Below, in pieces: positions 1-7,104 of a DNA stretch of 12,807 bases. This DNA is from Desulfobacterales bacterium (GTDB taxonomy: Bacteria > Desulfobacterota > Desulfobacteria > Desulfobacterales > JASFBJ01), in contig JASFBJ010000077.1 of the NCBI GenBank assembly GCA_030149585.1, forward strand, positions 1-12,807. Reading direction: 5' to 3'. The translations under genes were made by a program, and so were the position numbers. Numbering within the stretch: position 1 is the first letter of the stretch; each line of letters starts with the position of its first letter. The notes beneath the pieces were generated by a model, which searched no databases, was not told the DNA's origin, and was given only the letters and a program-made list of their open reading frames with translations.

Positions 1-258
1 TTGTAGCGGTTTTGAAAAAGATGGCCGTGACGCCGGTTGTGCGAAACAGCGTATCTGGGCGGCAAACGGCGCATCACCGTGGCGATAGGGACCCGCCCGG
101 TCCTCAACAGCAAATGAAAATGATTGGGAATAACCACCAAGACGATCCAGAAAATTATTGCAGTCTGCATGATCTCTAAAAATCTTACAACGCTCAATAC
201 AACGCGCGATAATGTGATGCATTGCACCAGGCGCGCCTATTCTTGATTTTCTCGGCAT
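1..258 (-). pseudogene. Frameshifted remnant of a REP-associated (IS200-like, Y1/HUH) tyrosine transposase; runs off the left edge
   Basis: Reading leftwards from an ATG at 256-258, the first 38 or so codons begin MPRKSRIGAPGAMHHIIARC and continue to KIFRDHADCNNFLD, the typical start of the RAYT family. Around 141-150 the reading frame breaks. In the next frame the sequence resumes as VVIPNHFHLLLRTG and RRHGHLFQNRYK, also typical of RAYTs; the HUH metal-binding motif (H-F-H) is encoded at 114-125. Compared with the family as I remember it, about 15 residues between the FLD and PNHFH blocks are gone, so this is a small deletion that also shifts the frame, and the stretch before RRHGHLF looks a few residues short. 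The catalytic tyrosine and C-terminus lie outside the window. The product cannot be an active transposase unless made from another copy. Family assignment is secure; the exact break point is approximate. Confidence 0.82.
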
Positions 259-292
259 TATTAAACCATAGCACATAACCATCATTTGGAAA

Positions 293-1507
293 CTATAAAT
301 GTAAAGGGCGTCCCCCGAAGTCTCCGAAGTCCCCCTGAAGACAAATCATGTCCGGTTCAATTATATTCTGGAAAAGATTATCAGGACTTTTTTCAAATGC
401 AATAAAATCAGCATCCCTGTCTTTAGCCAGCAGACCTTTATTTTTTAGATTCAAAAGGGTTGCTCCATGAAAACAAGCACATTTAACAGCTTTGGAAATC
501 GAATATCCTGCTGAGATAAATAATTTCAACTCTTCTTGAACAGAACTTCCATGATGAACCCCCTGGCTGCCTGCATCAGTTCCAATGGCCGTAATTACTC
601 CCTTTTCTCTTGCAAGCCGGATCTGATCTAATTGATGATCAAGATTCTTCTTGCATATTTTGGATTCAATGCTGTGTTTTTGCATATGGCGCAGATAAGC
701 TTGCATGGTAATGGCGGTGGGAATCCAGATAATCTTTTTTTGGGCCATTTTATTTAGATTATCTTCACCCATAAAAAAGCCGTGTTCAATAGATGTGCAG
801 CCTGCTTCAATCGCTATCTGAACAGGTTTCTTGCCGTTGGCATGAACCATTACAGAAAGACCCCGGTTTTTGGCAATTTTAACAGCTTTTTTAAAATCTT
901 TTGCAGAAAACTGGGGCGCTGTTTCGACTCCAAATCGGGTCAGACTATTCAGGCCGGAGTTAACCAGTTTGAGATGATCAATATCTTCCTGGTTTTCTTT
1001 TACATCTTTTGCCAGGGAACTATCCAGGGCAAAAGACCGTCCAATCAGTTTACCATAGCGTCCGGACTGATGAAAAGCCCTGCCCGCGGTTTTAAGACAA
1101 ATCAATGATTGATCTTTATTATGCTTTGACAGTTTATATTGAAGGGTATGTCCCTTGCGATCCCCGCCATCCCTGACTGCTATAATACCCCACTTTCTAT
1201 ACTGCTTTAAATGCTGATGGATTATTTTGACGGCATCTTCAAAACTCAAGTCTAATTGTCGGCGACGAATTTCAGGATCGCTGGATCCTGACATGCATAG
1301 ATGAGTGTGGCAATCAATCAAGCCTGGAAGAAGAGTGCAATGCGAAAGATCCAGCAATTCTTGCTTTTGATAATTACTCTCTTTTGCATCGCAAATAAAA
1401 TCTATGCAGCCTTTTTTGATTCCGATAATCTGATTTTTTCGGATTGGGCCTCCGCTGCCGTCAATTAACCAGCCGGCCAGAATAATTTTTGCTGTTTTTG
1501 GCCGCAT
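293..1507 (-). CDS. Metal-dependent amidohydrolase (imidazolonepropionase/prolidase-like branch)
   Basis: 404-residue cytosolic hydrolase of the amidohydrolase superfamily, a TIM barrel with a binuclear metal site. Visible ligands in order: GLIDCHTHL (His67, His69), DHLKLVNSG (Lys180, the probable carboxylated lysine), VMVHANG (His222), SIEHG (His242) and IGTDAG (Asp311). The small N-terminal beta domain (about residues 5-60) and the C-terminal GLLAKDRDADFIAF segment are the usual composite-domain halves. This subgroup contains Xaa-Pro dipeptidases, molinate hydrolase-like and other amide or cyclic-amide hydrolases; substrate cannot be read from sequence. It starts 2 nt after the cinA stop, so it is probably co-transcribed and second in the operon; an AAGGAG lies within the cinA end, rather far (about 13 nt) from the ATG. 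The C-terminus has an odd repeated GDFGDFGG caused by a 9-bp tandem repeat at 315-332 and does not end like most relatives. Confidence 0.88.
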   Translation of the reverse strand: MRPKTAKIILAGWLIDGSGGPIRKNQIIGIKKGCIDFICDAKESNYQKQELLDLSHCTLLPGLIDCHTHLCMSGSSDPEIRRRQLDLSFEDAVKIIHQHLKQYRKWGIIAVRDGGDRKGHTLQYKLSKHNKDQSLICLKTAGRAFHQSGRYGKLIGRSFALDSSLAKDVKENQEDIDHLKLVNSGLNSLTRFGVETAPQFSAKDFKKAVKIAKNRGLSVMVHANGKKPVQIAIEAGCTSIEHGFFMGEDNLNKMAQKKIIWIPTAITMQAYLRHMQKHSIESKICKKNLDHQLDQIRLAREKGVITAIGTDAGSQGVHHGSSVQEELKLFISAGYSISKAVKCACFHGATLLNLKNKGLLAKDRDADFIAFEKSPDNLFQNIIEPDMICLQGDFGDFGGRPLHL

Positions 1508-1509
1508 AA

Positions 1510-2763
1510 TTAATCTAAAACTCCTTGCAGTTCTCTTCTAAGAAGATCTAAGGCTGCAGAAGCAAAAATCTTTTTATTCATAAGTCGCTTGCCAAAGGAA
1601 AAGTTGAATTGCCGGGTTATTATTTTTTGCGGCCCGGCCAGTCCAACCCAGATGGTTCCAACAGGTTTTTCAGGGCTGCCCCCTGAAGGCCCGGCAATAC
1701 CGGTAGTTGCAAGGCCATAGGTGGCGTTGCAAATATCCTTTACTCCTTTGGCCATCTCTTTAACGGTTTCTTTTGCAACAGCTCCGAATTTTTCAATAGT
1801 AGCCGGTAAAACACCAAGTACTTTGATTTTGGCATTATTGGAATAGGTTACTCCTGAAAACATAAAATAATCCGAACTTCCTGCCACATTGGTTATGCGA
1901 TTGGCAATCAGTCCTCCTGTGCAGCTTTCAGCAATTCCCAGACTTGCCTTTTGTTCTCTTAAAAGTTGACCAATTACAACCTCTAATGAATAACCATCCA
2001 TAGAAAAGATATGTTTGCCTAACTGCTCTTTTACCCATTTGGCTGCCGGATTAAGCAAATCCATCAATCCATTTTCGCTTGCGCCCTTTGCGTAAAGTTT
2101 AACCTGAATCTCAGGAAAATTGGCACGTAAGCCCAGCTTTATTCCAGGAAATTTTTTTTCAACCAAAGCAACTTTTTCTCCTACAGTGGATTCAGGCAGG
2201 CCAAATGTAGATATGGTTTTATCAAGACAATATTGCCGGTCATTGCCAAGAAGTTTGTGAATTCTCACTAAAACCTGATCACACAGCATTTTTTTCATCT
2301 CAAAAGGAACTCCGGGAAGAAAAAAGAAAACACATTTGCCGATCTTTAAAATAAAGCCAGGGGCTGTCCCAACAGGATTTAAAATAACTTCAGCGCTTTT
2401 TGGCAGTAATGCCTGTTTTTTATTCGAGGCCGGCATTTCCCGTCCGGCTCTTGAAAAAAAACTTTCGATTGTCTTTAATGCGTCTTCGAAAATGACCAGT
2501 TTGTCCCCGGCTGCAAGTGCTGCGGCCTCAGCCGAAAGATCATCGGTGGTCGGGCCCAGGCCGCCTGTTATAATTGCAATATCTGCCCTGCCTCCAATTT
2601 CTTTAATAATATTTTTCAGGTTTACAAGATCATCTCCCACACAACTGTGCCGTGTAACCTCCAGGCCGGATTCCTCAAGTTTTTGTGAGATATAGGCAGA
2701 ATTGCTGTCTATTAATGATCCAGAACGAAGTTCATCGCCGGTGGCTAAAATTTCTCCTATCAT
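1510..2763 (-). CDS. cinA: CinA family protein: N-terminal molybdopterin-binding-like domain plus C-terminal nicotinamide-nucleotide amidase domain
   Basis: 417 residues, the usual length of full CinA. The N-terminal half (about 1-170) is the MoaB/MogA-like COG1058 domain, with GDELRSGSLIDSNS near the start, ITGGLGPTTDD at 65-75 and a FLPGVPFEM block at 148-156; in characterised CinA it carries ADP-ribose pyrophosphatase activity. The C-terminal domain (about 255-417) is the PncC-type amidase that converts NMN to nicotinate mononucleotide in pyridine-nucleotide salvage; AESCTGG at 278-284 holds the catalytic serine (Ser280), followed by TTGIAGPSGG at 353-362. Cytosolic. The start is well supported: on the minus strand GGAGG lies 7 nt before the ATG. 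It is the first gene of a two-gene unit with the amidohydrolase. Nothing looks damaged. Confidence 0.95.
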   Translation of the reverse strand: MIGEILATGDELRSGSLIDSNSAYISQKLEESGLEVTRHSCVGDDLVNLKNIIKEIGGRADIAIITGGLGPTTDDLSAEAAALAAGDKLVIFEDALKTIESFFSRAGREMPASNKKQALLPKSAEVILNPVGTAPGFILKIGKCVFFFLPGVPFEMKKMLCDQVLVRIHKLLGNDRQYCLDKTISTFGLPESTVGEKVALVEKKFPGIKLGLRANFPEIQVKLYAKGASENGLMDLLNPAAKWVKEQLGKHIFSMDGYSLEVVIGQLLREQKASLGIAESCTGGLIANRITNVAGSSDYFMFSGVTYSNNAKIKVLGVLPATIEKFGAVAKETVKEMAKGVKDICNATYGLATTGIAGPSGGSPEKPVGTIWVGLAGPQKIITRQFNFSFGKRLMNKKIFASAALDLLRRELQGVLD

Positions 2764-2800
2764 TTATTTTCCTCCAATCATCGTTTTTGCTGTATTTTTA

Positions 2801-2829
2801 ATAATGCACTATTTACGTTTGTATATCAA
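2801..2829 (-). promoter_or_regulatory. Candidate sigma70-type promoter for cinA and the amidohydrolase
   Basis: On the minus strand TTGATA (2824-2829) is followed after 17 nt by CATTAT (2801-2806). The -35 matches the consensus at five of six positions and the -10 at four of six. It sits about 40 nt upstream of the cinA start, which has a strong GGAGG ribosome site. Pattern match only; the region is AT-rich, so chance matches are possible. Confidence 0.45.
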
Positions 2830-2964
2830 GCTGCTGGTCGTCCTTATTGCTAAAATTAGAATTGCTGTGGTAATAGAAGTTGCAAACAAAATTCAATTAA
2901 ATTAATTACTATTTCATTTTTCATAATAAATCATCAAATTTTCGATTAACAGGGTACAAGATTT

Positions 2965-3159
2965 ATGTTATCTCAAAATTATAAAAAGCACCCGCCTTGC
3001 CCGGATTGCGGTAATAAGTTAAATCTTTTGCGCAAATGACAACAGGTTGTCTGGTGTTGCAGGTCTTGCAATAAAACCTACTCAATGGAACAAATGCTTA
3101 AATTGATCGATAAATATCTGGAAAACGCCCTGGCTGACGTGCCTTGCGACAGGCTTTAA
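2965..3159 (+). CDS. Small double-CXXC zinc-ribbon protein with in-frame UGA (candidate selenoprotein)
   Basis: An ATG at 2965 opens a frame of 64 codons ended by TAA at 3157-3159 and interrupted only by TGA at 3037-3039 (codon 25). The protein reads as one coherent unit across the TGA: a CPDCG knuckle (Cys12, Cys15), the TGA between RK and QQVVW, a second knuckle CRSC (Cys32, Cys35), then an amphipathic helix SMEQMLKLIDKYLENALADV and an extra Cys61. I recall a named family of 'dual CXXC motif small (seleno)proteins' in sulfate-reducing bacteria that matches this layout; its function is unknown to me. A hairpin with a GGU-containing loop follows the TGA (see 3055-3073). Upstream AGGG (2951-2954) is a modest ribosome site; an in-frame TAA at 2947 rules out a longer start. 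truA begins 39 nt downstream on the same strand. The alternative is a pseudogene by a single nonsense change; without readthrough only 24 residues are made. Confidence 0.72.
3055..3073 (+). promoter_or_regulatory. Candidate bacterial SECIS hairpin downstream of the UGA
   Basis: TGTTGCA (3055-3061) pairs with TGCAATA (3067-3073), one G-U pair included, leaving the loop GGTCT (3062-3066). The loop starts about 22 nt after the TGA, inside the spacing bacterial SECIS elements tolerate, and contains the GGU that SelB contacts. The stretch TTGCAGGTCT (3057-3066) is the same ten bases as in the apical part of the E. coli fdhF SECIS as I remember it. The bulged U of the fdhF element is not obvious here. 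The bases also encode the second CXXC knuckle, so some constraint is coding. Confidence 0.6.
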
Positions 3160-3198
3160 AAAAACAACTTTAGAAATCAGGGTGTTAATAACCAAATC

Positions 3199-3939
3199 AT
3201 GATTAAAAATTTTAAGCTTATTATTGAATATGACGGCAGCTTATTTCATGGATGGCAACGCCAGAAAAAAGACCGCACAGTTCAAGAGACCATTGAAAAT
3301 ACCATTTCAGTGATGACTAAACAGCCGGTTAACTTGATTGGTTCCGGCAGAACAGATGCCGGAGTTCATGCATTGGGGCAGGTTGCTAATTTTCAATCTA
3401 ATACCAAAATTACTCCGGAAATTTTCAAAAAAGGGCTTAACAGCCTTTTGCCTGATGATATAGTAATTATCTCTTGTGAACAGGCTGATTTGTCATTTCA
3501 TGCCCGTTTTGCTGTAAAAAGCAAATGCTATCGGTACAGGTTGCTAAATCGTTTGACGCCACCGGCAATAGCTCGTCAATATGCCTGGTTTATTCGCAAA
3601 AAACTTGATATTGAGAGCATGCAATATGCTGCCCTGGCTTTGATTGGAACCAATGATTTTAAATCTTTTGAAGGAGCAGGCTCTCCCAGGCGAACCAGCA
3701 TTAGAACTTTATTAAAAACTGAAATTATTAAAAAGGATAAGGGCTTGGTGGATTGCGAATTTACAGCAGATGGTTTTTTGAGGTATATGGTCAGAAATAT
3801 TACTGGCACCCTTGTTGATGTTGGACTTGGTAAAATAACCCCAAAACAGGTTCAAAAGATCCTGGAGTCCAAAAATCGCGATATAGCCGGAATAACAGCG
3901 CCTTCTCATGGGCTATTTTTGGTTAAAGTAAATTATTAA
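3199..3939 (+). CDS. truA: tRNA pseudouridine(38-40) synthase TruA
   Basis: 246 residues, standard length for TruA, which isomerises uridines 38, 39 and 40 in the anticodon arm of many tRNAs. The signature GSGRTDAGVHALGQVANF spans 48-65 with catalytic Asp53; YRYRL at 111-115 and the C-terminal FLRYMVRNITGTLVDVG block (193-209) are also typical, as is the closing APSHGLFL. The N-terminus IEYDGSLFHGWQRQ is the canonical beginning, which fixes the ATG at 3199. There is no clear Shine-Dalgarno sequence; the nearest GGG lies more than 15 nt upstream. The gene follows the UGA-containing zinc-ribbon gene by 39 nt and precedes lptD by 24 nt, so the three may share a transcript. Confidence 0.97.
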   Translation: MIKNFKLIIEYDGSLFHGWQRQKKDRTVQETIENTISVMTKQPVNLIGSGRTDAGVHALGQVANFQSNTKITPEIFKKGLNSLLPDDIVIISCEQADLSFHARFAVKSKCYRYRLLNRLTPPAIARQYAWFIRKKLDIESMQYAALALIGTNDFKSFEGAGSPRRTSIRTLLKTEIIKKDKGLVDCEFTADGFLRYMVRNITGTLVDVGLGKITPKQVQKILESKNRDIAGITAPSHGLFLVKVNY

Positions 3940-3963
3940 TTATATTATTAAGATAATTTTTTT

Positions 3964-6204
3964 ATGACTTTTTGTTTTAGATCGGCTTTAATAAAATATA
4001 TTCTCATTTTTACTCTTTGCCTTTTATTTTGCACTGTTTGTGCAGCAGGAGTTGAATCAAATGATGCTATTCTCGATTTTTCTGATGATAGTGCTGTTCC
4101 CTGGCATATTGCAGCTGATGAAATCAGTTATGACAGCCAACTATCTCAATATCTGGCCACTGGAAATGTAAGCATTTCAAAAAATCAAAAAAAGATAACA
4201 TCTGATTTTATCCGCTTTGATCATAAAACCAATAAAATTATCGCAATCGGTCATGTACTGATTATAACCGGCAAAGATTCATTATCAGCCGACAAAGTGG
4301 AGTTTGATCTTAATACTGAAACCGGCATTTTATATAACAGCACTGTTTTTTTATCAAAAAATCATTTCTATATAAAAGGCAAAATTATTCGGAAAACAGG
4401 TAAAAATATTTATACAGCAGAACAGGCAACCGCCACCACCTGTGAAGGAAAACGCCCGGACTGGAGAATAAGCGGTAAAAAAATCAGGGTCACTATTGAA
4501 GGATATGGTTTTGCAAGCCATGCTACACTTCAGGTAAAAAACATTCCAGTACTATACACACCATATATGGTATTTCCTGTTAAACTTAAACGCCAGACAG
4601 GGTTATTATTGCCTCAATTCGGTTATTCCGATCGCAAAGGTGCTGAGTATATTCAGCCGCTTTTCTGGGCTATCAATCCTTATTCTGATGCCACTTTTTA
4701 TAACCATTTTATGGACAAACGCGGCAATAAATTTGGCCTTGAATATCGCTATATTCTATCCGAGCAGGCCAGGGGAACTTTTATGTTTGATGGTTTAAAA
4801 GATCAAAAAACAGACCTTACCACAGATGACAGCCATGAATGGGGATATGAGGATGATTCAGTATCCAGGCCAAATAAGGATCGTTACTGGCTGAGAACAA
4901 AGATAGATCAACCAGCCGCCTGTGGTTTTATGGCCAGACTCGACTTGGATATAGTCAGTGACCAGGATTATTTGAATGAATTTAAGCATAATTACACGGG
5001 GTTTGACGAAACGAAAAAATATTTCAATAATACTTTTGGCCGGGATATAGATCTATATGATGATTCATCTCGCATTAATAGTTTTAATCTAAGCAAAAAC
5101 TGGGGTAATTATAGTCTTAATGCTGAAACACTCTGGTATGATAATGTTATCAATCGTCGCCAAAATGATACTGATTTTACGTTGCAGCAACTTCCCGCAG
5201 TTCAATTTAAAGCCATTAAACAACAGCTTTTTCAGCTTCCGCTTTATTATTCCGGAGATTCCGAATATACTTATTTTTATCGTCAGGACGGTTCAACCGG
5301 TCACCGTCTTGATATTTATCCCCGAATTTATTTCCCCTTGAATTTTCGTAATTATTTTGCTTTTGAGCCATCTGCCGGCCTGCGAGAAACTATCTGGTAT
5401 CCTGATCATTATGATGAATTTGAAATTGACCAAGGCGAATTTTATCAGCGCCAACTCTATGATATTAAGACAGATCTTTCATCCAGTTTTTATAATATTT
5501 ATAATTTATCAGGTAAAAATCCGGATAAAATTAAACATACACTTAACCCCCGGATAATATATCTGTATATTCCTGAAATAGATCAGGATCAAAATCCATA
5601 TTATAATTCGATAGATCGCATTGAAGAAAAAAATCTTATAACCTATTCTTTGACCAACACCTTTACCGCCAGGTCGTCCATTAAAAAATCAAACAGTGTT
5701 GTGGAATCAGATCTGCCATATGAGCATCATTATCAGGAGTTTTTAAGGCTTAAGATAGAACAAAGCTTTGATATAAATAAAGCGCGTGATAATCAGCCGG
5801 AACCTTTTTCAGAAATATCAGGTGAACTTGAAATTTCGCCTAAAAATTATATCTCTTTAACTCAGGATACCACATGGTCTTCTTATGAGAATGAACTCAC
5901 CGGTAATAATATAGGAATTAAATTATGGGATAGCAGGAAAGATCATATTTTTATAGAGCATCGTTTTAAAAAGGATATAAGTGAATCATTATTGGTAAAT
6001 ATGACCCTGAGAATAACAAATCAATTTACAATGCGCTGTGATTATGAACGAAATCTATTTGAAAATAAGGATATTAGGTCAGGAATCGGTGTTACTTATA
6101 AAAAACAATGCTGGGCCCTGGATTTGGATTATAATGTTGATAATGAGGAACAGCGATATTCATTTATGATACATTTAACAGGTCTGGGTGGGGTAGGGAA
6201 TTAA
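3964..6204 (+). CDS. lptD: LPS-assembly outer-membrane protein LptD
   Basis: 746 residues. Residues 1-27 or 28 form a Sec signal peptide: basic start, hydrophobic core KYILIFTLCLLFCTVCA, VCA cleavage site. Residues about 47-160 are the periplasmic OstA/LptA-like jellyroll that receives LPS from the Lpt bridge, and the rest is the beta-barrel that places LPS in the outer leaflet. The diagnostic stretch PVLYTPYMVFPVKLKRQTG (195-213) followed by LLLPQFGYS marks the start of the barrel; many short alternating strands follow to a barrel-like end. Cys160 and Cys716 are positioned like one of the two E. coli inter-domain disulfides; the extreme N-terminal cysteine of E. coli LptD seems absent. The leader is AT-rich without a recognisable Shine-Dalgarno sequence. 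The partner lptE is not in the window. A palindromic element follows 94 nt after the stop. Confidence 0.93.
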   Translation: MTFCFRSALIKYILIFTLCLLFCTVCAAGVESNDAILDFSDDSAVPWHIAADEISYDSQLSQYLATGNVSISKNQKKITSDFIRFDHKTNKIIAIGHVLIITGKDSLSADKVEFDLNTETGILYNSTVFLSKNHFYIKGKIIRKTGKNIYTAEQATATTCEGKRPDWRISGKKIRVTIEGYGFASHATLQVKNIPVLYTPYMVFPVKLKRQTGLLLPQFGYSDRKGAEYIQPLFWAINPYSDATFYNHFMDKRGNKFGLEYRYILSEQARGTFMFDGLKDQKTDLTTDDSHEWGYEDDSVSRPNKDRYWLRTKIDQPAACGFMARLDLDIVSDQDYLNEFKHNYTGFDETKKYFNNTFGRDIDLYDDSSRINSFNLSKNWGNYSLNAETLWYDNVINRRQNDTDFTLQQLPAVQFKAIKQQLFQLPLYYSGDSEYTYFYRQDGSTGHRLDIYPRIYFPLNFRNYFAFEPSAGLRETIWYPDHYDEFEIDQGEFYQRQLYDIKTDLSSSFYNIYNLSGKNPDKIKHTLNPRIIYLYIPEIDQDQNPYYNSIDRIEEKNLITYSLTNTFTARSSIKKSNSVVESDLPYEHHYQEFLRLKIEQSFDINKARDNQPEPFSEISGELEISPKNYISLTQDTTWSSYENELTGNNIGIKLWDSRKDHIFIEHRFKKDISESLLVNMTLRITNQFTMRCDYERNLFENKDIRSGIGVTYKKQCWALDLDYNVDNEEQRYSFMIHLTGLGGVGN

Positions 6205-6298
6205 AAGATTATATAAAAATGATTGACATTTTTTCCGATTTCAGGTCAATGGTATCAGCCTGCTGATTAAAAACCAGATTATTTTTCGAAAATTACTA

Positions 6299-6457
6299 AG
6301 GGCTCGCGCAAAAATAAGTTGGCAATTTTAAGTGTTGAGGCGCCAGTCTGGCAAGGCGCGAAAGTGCAGGAATATCAAGCGTATTCCGAACTTTCGCAAC
6401 GCAGCCAGGCTGGATGCATCGGCGCTTAAAATGTAAAGTTATTTTTGTGCGAGCCCT
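6299..6457. repeat. 159-bp near-symmetric palindrome (MITE-like element with long terminal inverted repeats)
   Basis: The left end AGGGCTCGCGCAAAAATAA (6299-6317) is the inverse complement of the right end TTATTTTTGTGCGAGCCCT (6439-6457) with one mismatch. The symmetry continues inward through ATTTTAAG/CTTAAAAT, CCAGTCTGG/CCAGGCTGG, GCGAAAGT/ACTTTCGC and GGAATA/TATTCC to a 7-nt centre TCAAGCG at 6375-6381, so the whole element can fold into one long hairpin centred at 6378. Taking the inverted repeat as 6300-6456, it is flanked on both sides by TAA (6297-6299 and 6457-6459), a possible 3-bp target duplication. It carries no ORF. It lies between lptD and the NusG-like gene and could also act as a terminator of the lptD transcript. 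A non-autonomous mobile repeat is the simplest reading; copy number elsewhere is unknown. Confidence 0.85.
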
Positions 6458-6503
6458 AAATCCTGACTATTGATATTATTAACAGTATATATGCTAAATA
6501 TTT

Positions 6504-7031
6504 ATGAAACTTTACGAACTTAGGCCGGTCTGGTACGTGCTGCACACCAAAAGCAGATTTGAAAATGTTGTGTATGAAGGATTGCTGAAAAAATCCCTGG
6601 ATACATTTTTGCCCAAAATTCAGGTAAAGAGTAAAAGAAGGGATCGCCACATAATGATTAATGTGCCGCTTTTCCCAGGCTATCTTTTTGTTAATACAAA
6701 TTTAATTCCGCAAAATCATCTGGAAGTCGTAAAAACCACTGGAGCGGTACGATTATTAGGTAATAAAGATGGCCCTCTTTCAGTCCCTGATGAAACCATC
6801 AATTCTTTGAAAATAATGGTTTCCTGCCCTGAGCCGCTCAGCACCGGCTCTCGCTTTAAAAAAGGTGATAAAGTAATAGTTATAAGCGGCCACTTAACAG
6901 GAGTTACCGGAATATTCCAGCAATACCGTGGTAAGGGACGAGTCGTTGTTCATATTGAGGCTTTACAACAATTCGCCGCTGTGAATGTTGATGAACAAAA
7001 TGTGGAAAAATTACCAGAAATATTGTCATAA
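6504..7031 (+). CDS. NusG-family transcription antiterminator (UpxY/RfaH-like paralogue)
   Basis: 175 residues, the size of specialised NusG paralogues. The NGN domain covers about 9-107, starting WYVLHTKSRFE and containing PLFPGYLFV at 55-63, the segment that contacts the RNA polymerase clamp. The KOW domain covers about 118-170 with GDKVIVISGHLTGVTG at 121-136. Core nusG normally sits with secE and rplKAJL, which are absent here, so this is probably a paralogue that modifies elongation on particular operons, such as polysaccharide loci in UpxY/RfaH systems; no such locus is visible. It starts 46 nt after the palindrome and has no clear ribosome-binding sequence. The ATG at 6504 is chosen because WYVLHT then falls at the expected distance. 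The target operon cannot be inferred. Confidence 0.87.
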   Translation: MKLYELRPVWYVLHTKSRFENVVYEGLLKKSLDTFLPKIQVKSKRRDRHIMINVPLFPGYLFVNTNLIPQNHLEVVKTTGAVRLLGNKDGPLSVPDETINSLKIMVSCPEPLSTGSRFKKGDKVIVISGHLTGVTGIFQQYRGKGRVVVHIEALQQFAAVNVDEQNVEKLPEILS

Positions 7032-7035
7032 CTAC

Positions 7036-7065
7036 TTGACTTTTTATAAACTTCTATTGTATTAA
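7036..7065 (+). promoter_or_regulatory. Candidate sigma70-type promoter for the HU gene
   Basis: TTGACT (7036-7041) is followed after 18 nt by TATTAA (7060-7065), starting 5 nt after the stop of the NusG-like gene. This gives a short leader of about 30-40 nt ending in the strong AAGGAGG site before the HU start. Pattern match only. Confidence 0.5.
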
Positions 7066-7104
7066 AAATTTTTAATTATAAAATCATTCTTTTAAGGAGG
7101 AACT

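Noticed and set aside
2702..2905. A 67-codon plus-strand frame spanning the cinA start and upstream region
   Set aside because: It overlaps the cinA ribosome site and promoter on the opposite strand and has no recognisable domain or ribosome site.
2880..2927. Promoter for the UGA-containing gene and truA
   Set aside because: TTGCAA at 2880 and CATAAT at 2922 are present but not at acceptable spacing to partner boxes; no convincing pair found in the AT-rich stretch.
3038..3051. Alternative stem GACAA/TTGTC starting inside the TGA as the SECIS
   Set aside because: It has a 4-nt loop CAGG without GU and lies too close to the UGA; the hairpin at 3055-3073 fits known spacing and loop rules.
6254..6267. 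Hairpin ATCAG/CTGAT after lptD as a possible terminator
   Set aside because: Only five base pairs and no continuous T-run behind it; the large palindrome just downstream is a better candidate.
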